A DNA stretch of 64,000 bases from Endomychus coccineus (taxonomy: Eukaryota > Arthropoda > Insecta > Coleoptera > Endomychidae), in NCBI GenBank assembly GCA_958510875.1, contig OY294070.1, positions 5,208,001 to 5,272,000 of the forward strand. The letters run 5' to 3'. Of this stretch, positions 22,926 through 35,353 are shown piece by piece; position 1 is the first letter of the stretch; every line of letters starts with the position of its first letter. The translations under genes were made by a program, and so were the position numbers. The notes under the pieces were generated by a model, which was given only the letters and a program-made list of their open reading frames with translations, was not told the DNA's origin and did no database searches.

Positions 22926-24386
22926 AATGATAAGTAGTATTGTTTCCGGATTTTCTAGGATATATTCGTCCGTTTTGAGTTTTTCTCCATCGCTCTAGAC
23001 TATTTTTGACATGCGTACGAAAGTACGTGCGTAACCCACTGTGAAGACGATTGCGCCGTTCCTATTGGTCTTAAGGATTGGAAATTTTGAATATCGCTTT
23101 CATGTGGTGAAATAGAAGAGAGGTATTCATTTGATTGATGATGTCCCTCTTACAAATTTAGTAGACTATGATTTTACAAAGACTTAAGTTATATTGTCAT
23201 CAATAGTTAATTACAAGTCGAAGCCTGCTCCTTCATGTTAATATGGTTACTTTTTATTTTCCTCTATTGGTATCGTTAAAGAAATTTAATGTTCCTCTGC
23301 GTGTAATGCTTGACGTAGCAAATTTGTTACATTAAATTAAAACAGTGTATTTCCTGACATAAGCGTAAATAGCTTATTCACAATCTATCGGTTCGAGATC
23401 GTAACCCTTGCGTTCTTTAATGTCACGTGCGATAAGCGTCAAAATTCAATATGCACAAACATAAAACCTTTCGAATATGCAGTTGGTTTGGCACGTGGTT
23501 CCACGTCCCGGGAGCGGTTAAAATTTGCGTGCAAATAAGGGGTTTTACGGTTTAAAATGTATTAAAAATTAGAATGTCACAATGAAAATTAACCTCTGCA
23601 TCATTTGTACGCAATTGTATTTGCTTTGTATATTAATATTACCGTTTCTAAATTCTAATAAACATTGAATTTATTGCGTCAAACTAGCCATTTCGTTTCT
23701 CTTTCATTCTTCTGCGTATTAAGAGCAAGGGCGAGTTGTTTGTCCTGCTCGACTTTGCTTCACCCCGCGCTGGTTTTCAAGAAAATCTTTACGGAAATTC
23801 GCAAAAATAGCGTTACGTAATACTTGAATGATCTTTGGGACAAAGCACAAGGAGCAATTTCAGATCTAAATTTGGCAGTATAATTAGCATCCTTCAGTTC
23901 ATCTCCAAGCTCTAACCTATCTTGATGATAACACATCTAATGATTGTAGAAACGTCTTGTTCTTTTCAATACAAAAAACAAGACCCCTTCAGACTTGCTG
24001 TCCGTGGGAGTTTTCAATTTAATTTAATCTGGCTGTTATTCAAACAATTCATCTTCAGGAAGATCTAGAAAGAGGGAATGACCTTATAAGACAGTAAGAC
24101 TCGGCTTTTTGTTCTGAATGAAGGATGCTATGCTGTACTTTTTTTAAATACTTTGACTACCCGAGAGGGAAACCTATATTCTTCGAAGAACATCGTGTGA
24201 GCCAGCAGTGGAATGTTTGGGAGAGTTGGAGGAGGCATTCGTACTTTTCTTGAAGGTTTGTAGGTTATAGGCATAGGAAAAGACCTCACTAGGTAAAGAG
24301 TTCCACAACTTCGCTGTTCGATAAAAAAAATTAAGAATGGTAGGAAGCGAAAAAAACGCCCAGATTCGTGGAAAAACAATTTATGA
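22926..24386. other. Intergenic DNA with dispersed repeat
   Basis: 22940-23070 is related to 15255-15375 (ttccggattttc, catgcgtacgaaagtac). The remainder has no gene. The segment 24140-24300 on the minus strand has a frame (24128-24379) with no recognised domain; part of it, cgaagaacatcgt.tgagcca at 24182-24201, also occurs at 8279-8297. Confidence 0.45.
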
Positions 24387-24771
24387 CTTTTGCACCATGA
24401 TAATGCACTTGCTCACACTTCATTGCTTGTTCGTGAATTTTTGGTCAAAAACGATACTGTAACGATGCCCCAGCCTCCATTTTCGCCAGACATGGCTCCG
24501 TGTGACTTTTTCCTATTTCCAAAAATAAAGACAACCTTAACGGGCCGTCGTTTTACAAGTATAGATGGCATTTAGAGCATCGTTGAAAGAGCTATAGGCT
24601 ATCCCAAAGATAGAGTTTCAGAAGTGTTTCGAGGATTGGAAGACGCGCTGGCACATTTGCATAATATCTAATGGGGACTATTTTGAAGGCGACAACATTA
24701 ATGTAGACGAATAAATGAATATTTTTTTCAAAAAACTAAAGTTCCCGTTATTTTCTGGAACACACCTCGTA
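24387..24771 (+). pseudogene. mariner (DD34D) transposase 3' half
   Basis: The frame begins at the second catalytic Asp (HHDNALAHTSLLVREFL) and continues MPQPPFSPDMAPCDFFLFPK. There are 34 residues between the Asp of HDN and the Asp of PCDFF, the DD34D spacing of classical mariners. A stop at 24573 follows the TSIDGI segment; the distal part (VSEVFRGLEDALAHLHNI) continues in another frame. The terminal repeat probably ends ggaacacacctcgta at 24771. The 5' half of the gene, including the HTH, is absent. Confidence 0.85.
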
Positions 24772-26185
24772 TATGTAAAAACCAAGAACGTGCCATATGC
24801 ACTGGAATTAGGAAAGACTTCGTTCGCTGCCGCTCAATCCGTCTTAATGATATTCACGACTCAAAAAATCACATTACAATGGCATTGCAGACATTTTTTG
24901 GTCTACGTTTGGAAGTTGGTACCAATGCTTTTGAAATGAAATGCGATCATATCGGCTTTATTCACATCGTATTTATGATGAAACTTTCATAGAATTCTTA
25001 GCTTTCCATGTGGACTTTATAATCAACCTGTATAATAATTGCAGTGTAAATTTGTTTTTATCACATTTTACTATTGTTTTTGTTTCATATTATCGATGTT
25101 TTTCCGCAAAATATATGCAACATAATGTATGTTCTCACGCAATAAGTGATTTTCTATTCAATATTCTTGTGGTGATTTATATTCATTTTAACAAATATTA
25201 ACTTTTCAACTGGAAATATGGCCTCATGTGTATGTGTATCATTCCCATGCATATTTATAACAAATATGGAATATCACATTATTTATAAAGCGTTTCAAAT
25301 GTTATTCACGTACTTGTGTATCCAGTTTTAAAAAGTCACGTAACGCGAATTGCATTGTTACGTTGTCGACCCGTAAACGTTTTGCGCATAATTTTGTGTT
25401 ATATTCATCTAACCGTGAACTTCAATCACGTATTTGTTTGGCATCATATTTTGTCAATTTGGTGAACTCTCTTTGTGGGAAAACATCAAAGTAATCCGTA
25501 ATCGGAACGTTATTCCTGTACGGTAATTGAAAATATCACTCTGGCGAAACAGGAATGTAGACTAAAAATATTAAGTTTCTCAGCAAATCAAACGATGATC
25601 TTCTTCATTATTTTCACTCGGAAAGTGTTTAAGCATTAAATGTTATTGCGGTAGAGTCTACATTGGTGCAACTGGTCGTATTTCACTCAGATACTAAAAT
25701 TTTAGCACGTGCCTCAGGGCAATGCCCTTGGTCCTTATATCTCCTATACACCGCTGACTAGCTGACTCACCTACATCATAATGAACAAACCTTAACCCAA
25801 TAGGAGCTTGATTAAAGATAAGACCTAACATAACTTGTAAACTATTTGAATTTGACATATTTTGCTTAGCAGGTACCACTGATACCCTGTGGAGAGCAGC
25901 AGTGGATTAAGTCTTAAGATGTCAAATGAAATATCAAGCCCAGAAATGGAAAAAAGAACCCAACAACAGATGATCAAGATTTTAAATGGAGTTATCCGCC
26001 AAATGATCATTTCTCTTATGTGTACCGCAAAAGCGAAATAAAAAAACAGATCCTGACTTCGAAACAAGAAGAACTCAGAATTGGAATGTTTCAATGGCCT
26101 TTGCTTTGATTGTCGAAAAGGCCAGACCATGATTTGGCAAAATAAGCATCGTATCCAAATTGTTGAGGAGCATATTAGCTATTAT
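24772..26185. other. Intergenic DNA with an RT scrap
   Basis: At 25705-25760 the plus strand reads VPQGNALGPYISYT, a relic of the RT palm motif (VPQGS.LGP.LY..YT) of a non-LTR element. Other open frames (24715-25201, 25694-26130) have no domain. Confidence 0.5.
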
Positions 26186-26189
26186 AAGG

Positions 26190-26490
26190 GAACAAGTCGA
26201 GTTGTTACTTTAGGCATTTAGCTCTTACTCCGCCTGTAAAAGCAGTGGATATAGCTAATGGTATAATAGCCTTTCTCACAGAAAAGGAATGCGACCCAAC
26301 AAAGCTTAAGGTAATAGGATGTAATGGCACAAATGTCAATACCGGTTGGAAAGGTGGGGTAATTCGGTTACTTGGGGAACGCTTAAAAAACCTCTACAAC
26401 GAACCATAAGCCTTTTGCAAGCCAATGAATACGAATTGTCACATTTATTACAAAAATCAGACGGTACAACAAAAATGAAAATTCGCAAAT
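26190..26490 (+). pseudogene. Fragment of a TE-associated protein (hAT-like)
   Basis: Reading in pieces on the plus strand: LTPPVKAVDIANGIIAFLTE, KLKVIGCNGTNVNTGWKGGVI, LLGERLKKPLQRTISLLQAN, EYELSHLLQKSDGTT. The 'IGCDGT.VNTG...GVI......RPLQW.VCLLH.NELPLRHL' arrangement is one I associate with large uncharacterised transposon-derived proteins common in beetle and aphid genomes. Broken by stops and frameshifts. Exact superfamily is uncertain. Confidence 0.5.
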
Positions 26491-26929
26491 ACCCTTAAAT
26501 ATAAATGAAATCATCAAGATAGTTGTTTTTTGTGGGGTAGTTATGAGCCTTTGAGTCTCATGGTCTACAGTGAGAGTCAACATTCCAGGCATACTCACTA
26601 AAAACTTAACCCCCTTTGTAGGCTTGTCTTAAACCTGCTGGCCTATTGTATCACGCCTTTGTTTTGTTTCTTTACGGTATCCATTTGCTTAGGTGCCCGT
26701 TTACTGGCGCATGGTCAGTTATGAGCCCTGTTATGACTTTTATTTTTTTCCCTATTTAGTGCTAATAGGTTTGTCGTTCTTTTGTTACATGGGGCTCTGA
26801 TGTATTTCTTCCCATGTTCTTTCCTGGCTTTTTCCAGAGTATTATTTGTGATTTTTCATGATCCAGTCTTCTACAGACCTTCGTGTTGTACGTTCTGGTA
26901 CCCCCGTGGTCTGTTCTGGATCTGAAGCG
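26491..26929. other. Unassigned sequence
   Basis: No gene recognised; probably downstream sequence of the minus-strand retrotransposon that follows. Confidence 0.35.
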
Positions 26930-27940
26930 TTAACGCGGCTTCGGTCTGCTAGTATTTCAAGTTTGTCTTTGCATGTCCATACCAGACGGGATGTCACTTC
27001 CTGACGTCTCATTGCCTCCAGTACAGCCTGACTGTGTCAATATGTGGATCTGCTCATCTTCGATGGCTCTCCGATTGTTTTCCTTCACACATTGGAGGAT
27101 TACATATACCTCTGCTTGGAGGACAGAGGTATGTTCACCCAATGAATAGCTGAAGCCAGTCTTTGGGTTTCTTGAATATACTCCTGCACCTGCACCTTTT
27201 TCAGTCTTAGACCCGTCTGTATACCAGATCTTTCCCTGTAGAATATCGCCCAGGTTTGTATGTTTCCATTCAGTACTTCCTGGTATAGATACCCTGAATG
27301 TGTTGTTAAAAGAGTATCGCTTTGGAATGTGACCTGTTCTCATGCCTAACACGTCCCTGGTCACAATTTTTACTATGCTCATGTGTCCTGGCCCAATGTG
27401 AACATTCTCCAGTGCATTTTATATTCTGAAGGCACCAAGCCTGGCCTCTCCTTGGATTACCAACTGGAGGGGAGGTAATCCCAGCAGTGCCTCCATTGGC
27501 TGCATGGCCCCTGTGATCCCAAGACATGCAATTCTCTGGACCTTGATTAGTCTTGTCGTGGTTCCTCTTTGTTGTGTTTTAGGCCACCATATCAAAGAGT
27601 CGTACGTTATTGCGGGTTTAACCACCATGTTGTACAACTATTAGAGCATGTTCATTCGTAGCCCCCATTTTTTACAGAAGGAGCGTCTGTTTTTTAATTA
27701 CTCTTTCCAGATGTTGGTTCCAAGTCAGTTTCAAGTCTAGTGTCACCCCGAGATATTGGACTTCCCCTTCTATCTGTACAGTTTCTCCTCGAATATTCAG
27801 AGAATGGGGGTACTTACCTATGAAATGTAATACTTTGGTCTTTATTCTTCTTTGTCTTTGAGATTTTAAACATCCATGCCACAAGCCACAAGCAGCACAA
27901 CTAACCATTCTTGTTGAATATTTTAATGCACAAAACACTA
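26930..27940 (-). pseudogene. Non-LTR retrotransposon (family B), RT thumb to RNase H
   Basis: Three overlapping minus-strand frames give one element in order: VLHFIGKYPHSLNIRGETVQ..EVQYLGVTLD.KLTWNQHL (RT thumb, 27850-27690), KPAITYDSLIWWPKTQQ and QRIACLGITGAMQ.PMEALLGLPPL (27610-27480), then KIWYTDGSKTEKGAGAGVYS and HTSVLQAEVYVILQCV (RNase H with DG.K and the Glu of the second motif, 27220-27080). Two or three frameshifts separate them. Family B also has a fragment at 9650-9935. The element copies itself by target-primed reverse transcription, but this copy is incomplete at both ends. Confidence 0.85.
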
Positions 27941-30112
27941 TTCATCGTTCAATTTACAGATTGTTCACAAAGCTCTACTCACGATTGAATATCTACCAAC
28001 ATTTAACACGCAAATTATGTGAATAAAGCTCTATATTTCGCACAAAATAACCACTAAGCAGTCGTTCGTGGTCGCTCAAAACGACGTTCCCCGTCTTATT
28101 TATAGTCTACATACCCCTGTTGATTAACATTGTGTATATTATGAACTGTGCAATCACAAAGGAACTAAATCAAAGTTACATAATTAAGTCGGTTTAAAAA
28201 ACGCAGAAGCATGAATAAATTGATAATTGTTGATTTTGCTAGAACTACCTAGCGTTATTCAATTATTACAAGTTTTTTGTAGTCTCCCATAGATGATTCT
28301 GGCTCGAGGCTATGTAAGAGAGCGTAATTTAAACATGTACGGATATTTAGCGCAAGAAGCTAGGTAAGAATGGCAGTACCAGTACATCGAATGTGTCCTA
28401 TAAATAAAACGGAATCATTATTATTATAAGGAATTCAATTTACGATTTTTCACGCTGCTCTAACGAACTCTATAATACAAAGATAAAGAAATAGTGTTCC
28501 GATGACTTAACACCGGCTATTTGTTTTAATTTCTTCTTAAGTCATTCAAGGAATTAACATTAATATCTCTTTGTTTTATAGATTATCATTTTATTATTAT
28601 CGGAAGGCGCTTCAAGTTATTACTTTATAACGTTAATGAATATTTTCACATCATTGCCAACTATCCTTCATTGTCTTTCGTTGACTATTCAACTATTTTA
28701 CACTAATCAACATTTTCTCTGCATACGTAAGTTGATGAACATTGCTTGAAATGAATTTTATAAGAAAATTGCTGAGCAGCGGATTTTTGGTATATATTCA
28801 TACATATTTTCCATGAGGGAATGTGAAAGGGAATCTTTTTGACATTCTGTATGTGTTAATTAAATTTGAAAGAATACCCAAATGAAAATAAAATTTAAAA
28901 GGTTCGAGAGTTCTTTCCAAAAAAATGTTCTTAAATTTTTTACGAATTTATCCACTACTTTACGAGAGCACTGTATGCAAACAATATGTGGGATATATTT
29001 TTGAATTCAGCTTTCCATGGAGATTCCAAAAATTGAATAATATATAGGGTGTTCATTTGAAAAAATTGTCGCGAACGACATTACTCAAACGTGGATCACA
29101 CTGTATATTTAATTTTTCCTTATAAATGTAGTACATTGAGATTTAAAATCGACTTGTTTCAGGAGATTCCTCAGAAATGGATGATTTGGCTAAAAATGAA
29201 TTTATTCAGTACTTTACGAAAGCACTACTTAAAACATTAATAATGATTCTCGACCCAGTTATACCTAAATAATAAATTTTCCCTACACGCCTCAGCTCTG
29301 TGTCGGTTCTTATGCGGAACATTCTGTATAAGTAGAAGTTTGCTGGGTTTGTAATCATCGTAGTGTCAATTGTGCTTTTTACTGTAGTCTGCAGAATATT
29401 ACAAGAATACTTAAAGAATAGAATAAACAAAACAGTTCCAATTTCCACCACTTTATAGCGATTTGAAAATTTTCAAATTCGTACGACCAACAAAAACGGC
29501 CCTAAAATCTACACCGTGGGTTACATACGTAAGCACGGTCGCACATACAGATATCATCTCAAAAATTGTTTACATGGATTAGGAAAGCTCATCAGATTAA
29601 AATACTTCTCTTATACTGCGTATGGAGAAGGAAGTGATTCAATTACCAATTTACACGTTCCTTAAGCCGTTTGATTTGATATAGTGTTTACCTTTTTCTT
29701 TAAACCACTTGTTAGGTACACAAATACTTATTTCTCAAGAAGGTATAATTTCCAAATTAATGTCTAATAAAAATGAATGAATTATCTAAGCTCATCAAAA
29801 AATCGTACATTCGCAAATAGTTACTTAATATCGTATCAAACAAGAGAGCTGAGAGCGTCGGCATGACGAATGGCGTCAATAATGGCTTTTAATAATAGAA
29901 ATTGTAATACCCAATATGTCGTTCCGTTGTCCCTTTTAGTGATCAAGGAACTTTATCAGTTGTTCGCAATGATTCATCAGATAGGCGTTTAGAACTCAAG
30001 GAGAGGCCTAGAGTGCACACCATGCACTATTCTGCAGTAAATATGAGCTTGTTTAAAGGATTACACACACTATACGACTCCTCGCCGTTGTTGGTTGAAA
30101 CATAAACAACTA
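27941..30112. other. Intergenic DNA, no gene seen
   Basis: 29050-29120 and 29240-29335 hold dispersed repeat ends (ggtgttcatttgaaaaaatt; gattctcgacccagtta; ggttcttatgcggaacattc). The frame at 29206-29451 overlaps these and is not supported as a gene. Confidence 0.45.
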
Positions 30113-30115
30113 TTA

Positions 30116-30855
30116 TAGTCTAGGAGCTAGAGCGATATGGTGGGCCTGAATGAATACACTTTGGCACTACTGAATATTGATGGAAAAAGGTTCAACGTAC
30201 AATAGTTCTCACAGGCCGAATCGTGTATTGTCAGGCGTTTCCAAGTTAGTCACCTCAAATTTTGGACTTTTTTATTGCACGACCCTTTTTCGGAGTTGTT
30301 GTATATTGAAAAGCACGTAATTCTTATACATTTTCACCTAGTGCTAACGTTTTTATCTAGGCAATTTCTTGGAGCTGGCCAGTTAATTTAGTAGGCTAAA
30401 TGGAATGAACGAACGCAGTTTCTAACCTGGTGGAAACTGTTTGTTATTATTGCCAATGGTTGAAAAGACACATGCGAAGGTTTTTTATCTGACCATTTCC
30501 GAGTAATTGGCCATTATTTGGACCCAAAAGGAACTTTTTGACCACTTTACGTCTAAAACGGGTACATTGCTACAACATACCTTGGTATCGTGTCAAATAC
30601 GTTAATTTGGTGCCAAAGAATAACCAATATGACTGCCAATGTTTTTTTCCCAATATAACCCATCCTTCAACACCAAAAAAACTCCGAAAAAGGATTCGTG
30701 CAATAAAAAGTCCAAAGTTTGAGGTGGCTGTACCTTGGAAACGCCTGACAATACACGAGAGCTATTGTACATTGAACCTTTCTCCACCAATATACAGTAG
30801 TGCAAAGCAAGGTGTATTCATTCAAGCCTACCATATCGCTCTAGCTCCTAGACTA
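30116..30855. mobile_element. 740-bp inverted-repeat MITE with TTA duplication
   Basis: The left arm begins tagtctaggagctagagcga, the right arm ends with its inverse, and similarity extends inward for about 190 bases (through the aggcgtttcca / tggaaacgcct pair and the ctccgaaaaagg region). Flanks are tta at 30113-30115 and 30856-30858, a 3-base duplication as made by PIF/Harbinger transposases. No coding capacity; the frame at 30538-30882 simply runs through the right arm. A Harbinger-type N-terminal fragment occurs at 60.7 kb, but a link is not shown. Confidence 0.8.
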
Positions 30856-30858
30856 TTA

Positions 30859-31283
30859 CAATCGATGGCGGTTTTATTGTAATAAATTAGGTATTAACTA
30901 TATCGTTAATTATCTGATAATCGAAACTAATATCAATACTTAATTTAATATATTAAAACTTAAAACTTAACGTATAAAATTATTGGTATTGAATCTGTAA
31001 CCTGCATTCCTGCAACCCAAAATTCATGGGTAACTAAATAATAACGCCGGCTAGTTCAATTTTCGAATAGCACCCAGGAGTTAATCATGCGTTAGAAAGA
31101 GACCACGATGGACTTAATCAAGCAGCAATTCCTTTACGACGCCGTCCGTATCCAAGTATGTTCGTTCCAATTCACATTCAGGAGCTACAGGTCTTGATTC
31201 CGCAATATTTCCAGCCTTGTTTAATATTTTTTTTCAGTGGTTTCTTGAACAGATAATCAATCCCGGTTTTCACATTTCCATTA
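30859..31283. other. Unassigned AT-rich sequence
   Basis: No gene recognised. Confidence 0.4.
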
Positions 31284-31430
31284 TTTTCACTGATGAAGCA
31301 TAATTCACTAGGGAAAAATCATTAAATTTCCATAATAATCATATCTGGGCTGAAGAAAACACACATGTGATGCTTGAAGTTAGAAACCAATACCTGTTCA
31401 CACTCCATGTGATGGTTGACGGATAATGGC
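31284..31430 (+). pseudogene. mariner (DUF4817-type) transposase scrap
   Basis: The plus strand, with one stop, reads FTDEA.FTREK.LNFHNNHIWAEENTHVMLEV and LFTLHVMVDG. This is the first catalytic region (FTDE..F...) plus the HIWA.ENPH motif that follows it in DUF4817-type mariners, similar in layout to FSDECTF...RIWSDTNPH at 11.3 kb but a different family. Confidence 0.65.
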
Positions 31431-31520
31431 TATCAACGCTGTTATTCCACAGGGATCTGTCTTGGCCCAACTTTACTTCTGCTGCAAGTGACCACCTGCC
31501 CCGTTCACGGCATAGTAGTG
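31431..31520 (+). pseudogene. Non-LTR RT palm scrap
   Basis: The frame reads VIPQGSVLAQLYFC, a relic of the (G)VPQGSVLAP.L RT motif, fused directly to the preceding mariner scrap. Confidence 0.5.
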
Positions 31521-31639
31521 TTTTTTTTTGCAAAAATTGCTAAGTGTTGACGCCTTCGCTGCTCCATTGTCAATCAATCAAGCTCTCGCAGCTTATGTGA
31601 AACCGGTTCTCGTCGTCTCATTTGAAAGATGAAACGAAC

Positions 31640-31990
31640 ACAAGATTTTAATATTTTTTCGATCTCTGTCGAGGTATCTCATGCCCATACACCGCATCAG
31701 CATAATCGAACAGAGAGTATTAAGGAGCTACATAAAAGAGTTGCAAGGAAGACGGTATTTGTAGTTATAGAGATGTTTCAGTGTTCCGTAGCTTAACCTT
31801 ACGATTCTATTAATATGCTCTGTAATTTTGAGATCCCTATCTATAGTTACTCCTAAAAAGGTTTTAACCTTTAGCGTTTGATTTTTTATAACAATCGGGT
31901 TAAGTAAGTTTTCAATCTTTGATCTGTCGTCCTTTTTTCCAAAGTACAACAAATATGTTTTAGAAAGATTCAGCACGCTGAACAAGGTTG
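31640..31990 (-). pseudogene. Non-LTR RT thumb fragment
   Basis: The minus-strand frame at 31728-31985 reads LSKTYLLYFGKKDDRSKIEN then VIKNQTLKVKTFLGVTIDRD..ITEHINRIVRLSYGTLKHLYNY. The 'N..KT..L.FG' and 'FLGV.ID..L....HI' patterns are those of the RT thumb of CR1/Jockey-type elements. It continues, frameshifted, as FDYADAVYGHEI near 31690. Confidence 0.7.
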
Positions 31991-32149
31991 CTTAGATCCT
32001 CGTTGATAAGACGGATAGATGGACTGCAAGACCCAACGGAAATGAAGTTGTGAAACTCATTACCTAGTGAGGTCTTTTTCTATGCCTATAACCTCCAAAC
32101 CATTCTTCAAACATTATAGTTTCGTGTAGTCAAAGTATAAGAAAAAATC

Positions 32150-32376
32150 CCCTAACTGTAATCCTTCAGATAACTTCCTCTGGGGATATGTGAAGCGGAT
32201 TGTTTATGAAAACGACATTGAAAATATTGACAAGCTTCAAGAAAATATTATACGGGCATTTGACATCATATGAAATAGTCCAGGCATATTACAAACAGCC
32301 AGTGACTCAATTTAAAGAAGATGTAGAGAGAGCATGCATTGAAGTTCGTGGAGGTCACTTCGAGCACCTTCTTTAA
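32150..32376 (+). pseudogene. mariner (DUF4817-type) C-terminal scrap
   Basis: The plus strand reads SDNFLWGYVKRIVYENDIEN..KLQENIIRAFDII, then, after a stop and a shift, VRGGHFEHLL before a stop at 32376. The FLWGY.K..VY and GGHFEHL endings are typical of the DUF4817-type mariner C-terminus. It may belong with the scrap at 31284-31430, separated by retrotransposon pieces. Confidence 0.65.
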
Positions 32377-32784
32377 CCTTTCGATTTTAAAAAAATAATA
32401 ATAATTCGTATCAATTTTTGTCATATTTAAATAAATCTAAATTTTACTAGTGTTAGGTAGGTAAGTAAAAAGTCTATATTACTGCTGAACTTTACTAGAT
32501 ACGCGAAAAAGTTAAGAGAGGTTTTTTGTTCAGTGTAAAAATTTTAATTTGCCCAGGTCCGTACTATCGTTTTTATCAATTCTGAGAAACAGCACGTCAT
32601 CACGTTTCATTGCTGTTTACGGCAATATGTCGTGTAGGAAATTTCGCCCCAAAATCTCTTTTACTTTGGAAGATATTTGACAAAAAATATATATTTTGAC
32701 ATATTTCAAGGCCGCTCTGTATCTCCATAACGAAGCATTAAAGTATTGTTCGAGGTTAAATTTTGACAACGTAATTCTGTTACA
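32377..32784. other. Unassigned sequence
   Basis: Ends with tctgttacaccctgtacat, a word common at the ends of Tc1/mariner MITEs. No gene. Confidence 0.35.
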
Positions 32785-34090
32785 CCCTGTACATTTCGGT
32801 TTTCGTAAAAAAACATTCGTGTGAAGCAGCATTGCAACTTTCTATTACTAAGTTTAAAAATGACATAGATGATGGCAAATACGTCGTGGCGGTTTTCTTG
32901 GATCTTAAAAGAGCCTTTGAGACCATCGACCAAAATATACTAGTAACTAAATTATATCAATATAGAATTCGAGGCAAAGCACTCAAATCGTTCCAAATTT
33001 ACTTGCAGGGGAGAAAGAAGAGTGTCAGAGTTAGAAATTTAACATCACGTGAAATTTGTAATAATCTTGGGGTGACACAGGGATCTGTCTTAGGTCCTCT
33101 CGTCTTCATATTATATCTAAATGATATTGATCTTTTTGTAAACTATGAATTAGTAAATTTATTTGCTGACGACACATTATTAGCATGTAGTGATGTATGC
33201 TTGAACACTGCTATACAAAAGATGAATAATGTTCTAATAAGTGTAAGTGGATATTTAAAAATCAAGAAGCTTAAACTGAATGTTCCGAAAACCAAGGCAA
33301 TGATTATGTCAACTAAATACAAATATACACAGATACATGTGAATGATGTAAATATTTCGATTAATAATGAACAAATTGAAATCGTAACAACTATCAAGTA
33401 TCTTGGGTTTCAGTTGGATAATCTACTTTCTTTGGGCGCACACGTCATGTATGTTACTAAGAAAACTTCGAAAAAACTATACTTTTTCTCAAGAATTGCT
33501 AAGGTATTATCTATTGATTCAAGAATCACAGTATATCGGTCGATCTTATTACCTCATTTTGATTTTTGTGCAACTTTATTATACCAATTCAATTTAAATA
33601 AATTGACACAGCTACAAAAATCTCAAGGATGTTGAATACATTACAATGGCTTCCAGTTACGAAAGACTTTTCTTCCTAACGATGATATTCATTTACAAAA
33701 TATTACACAATGAAGCACCTTTTTATTTTCTTGAATTATTTTAATTTCCAACATGGATTTCACCCGAAATAGGAACAACTTCCATGTACCAAGGGTAAAA
33801 TTATCAAATACAAGAAATTTCTTTGTTTTTAAAAGGAATGATGAGTTCAATAATCTTCCCCATTATATTAAATCTAGTGAATCTTGTAAAATGTTCAGAC
33901 ACCAACTGTTGACACATATTAAAGAGCTAAATTAGATTTACTTTTATTCTGTAATAATGTTTTTCTTATTCTGTAAGATTATTTACATACCTACTTTATT
34001 GCTAATTCAATGTTTAATTCAAAGTTGATGTAGTTATATATATTACTATTATTGTATATTAGGGAAACCTATTTCAAATAAATATTTCTT
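32785..34090 (+). pseudogene. Non-LTR retrotransposon (family E), RT to 3' end
   Basis: RT begins mid-domain at FGFRKK (32785), loses one base-frame, then runs open from 32832: VVAVFLDLKRAFETIDQNIL (motif A), GVTQGSVLGPLVFILYLNDI, VNLFADDTLLAC (catalytic FADD), KLKLNVPKTKAMIM, IKYLGFQLDNLL, YRSILLPHFDFC. A frameshift near 33630 and further changes precede the C-terminal frame at 33753-33935 (RNNFHVPRVKLSNTRNFFVF..NDEFNNLPHYIK). An aataaa signal lies at 34078-34083. The endonuclease domain is missing, so the copy is 5'-truncated as expected for target-primed reverse transcription. CR1/Jockey group. Confidence 0.88.
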
Positions 34091-35045
34091 CTTCTATATT
34101 AGGTAGGTCCTTTGTCACAAGTTAGTACTTCGTAATATTTGTTTGAAGTAGCTACTGCCTACTGCGTTAGCGAAACTATAGTCACATTTATTCGAGCAAG
34201 AAATATCGATATCAAAATGTAGTTGGAAGTATATATTTGATTCATCAACTAATAATATCATGAATAAGTAGTGAGTACTTCCTCTATAATGGCCTATGTT
34301 ATGGCAGCGAATGGCGATCGTAATAAGAAAACGAATAAACAACGACTATACAATTAACGATTTTCAGGATGGTTAGATTTATAGAAATAACAGTTATTGG
34401 CCATCGTTTTCGCCCCTTATCTCACTCTAGATCCCCCTTTCAAATAAAGATTAGTTGAGATTAAAATAAAATAAAGAGGGTGCATAGAAATTAGTACTAT
34501 ATTGAATTCGAGATCGAAATGCACAACTCTACATTGATATAGAGGAAACCACACACTCAACGATTTGTCTCGCGTTTCCTATCGAGTATATCGGATTTTA
34601 TATGCAGTCAGTGATGAATAGTTACCTTAAAATATTCCGTAGAGCAATAATAATTGTGTGATCATTACTTTTGTATAACTCTGACATATTATTTCCTTTA
34701 ATGTGGATTCGGCACAGGTTAAAAGAGATGTCCATACAAAGATGAATTTTCAAGATTGATTGATTTCTATATGGGAACAGGGGAAAATGTTCCCTAATCC
34801 TGCTGTCATAACTAAGACGCTGTAATTAATTGAGGAACAGATTGCACTGCATTTGAAACTTCCGCTAGTATTTATTCATTTAATTATTTACTAGGTCGGT
34901 CAGTACGCTGCGCATATGATATGCCCATGAGGTTAAGACGGATTGGTTAAGTGAGCCGAAGAAGAACGTTCAGTTTCACAAATCAAGCGTCATTCTTCCA
35001 TTTCTGATCCAGGTAAGACTTCCCTCATTGTTCACGAAGTCCCCG
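34091..35045. other. Intergenic DNA, no gene seen
   Basis: No recognisable exon, tRNA or repeat. Confidence 0.45.
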
Positions 35046-35255
35046 ATTATACGGTTTGTCTGAAATTTATAAACCCTCAGTTCCCCTAAGACCAATTGTC
35101 AGCACTATTGGATCCCCTATTTATACACTCTCATCCGTTCTCAAACTTCTTGTAGCTAATTCCAACAGTTTTATCCTAAATTTCTTTCATTTCGTTGAAA
35201 GATTCCAAACCCTAACAGTTGACCCAGGCGATTTGCTAGTCAGCTTCGCAACCTT
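35046..35255 (+). pseudogene. Penelope-like RT fragment
   Basis: The frame reads LYGLSEIYKPSVPLRPIVST, IGSPIYTLSSVLKLL and then FILNFFHFVERFQTLTVDPGDLLVSF. The PLRPIVS.IG.P.Y.L block and the terminal DPGDLLVSF(DV) are PLE RT motifs just before the catalytic Asp. It breaks off there. Its residues differ from the PLE at 16-18 kb, so this is another lineage. Confidence 0.7.
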
Positions 35256-35353
35256 GGTGCGGCTTGTGCGAATTAGCGTTTCATTAATTTGATCTAATCG
35301 TCTGCAATATATTTTCGGTTCCTACGAGTGAGGGAAGCTAGTAATCCATTAAA

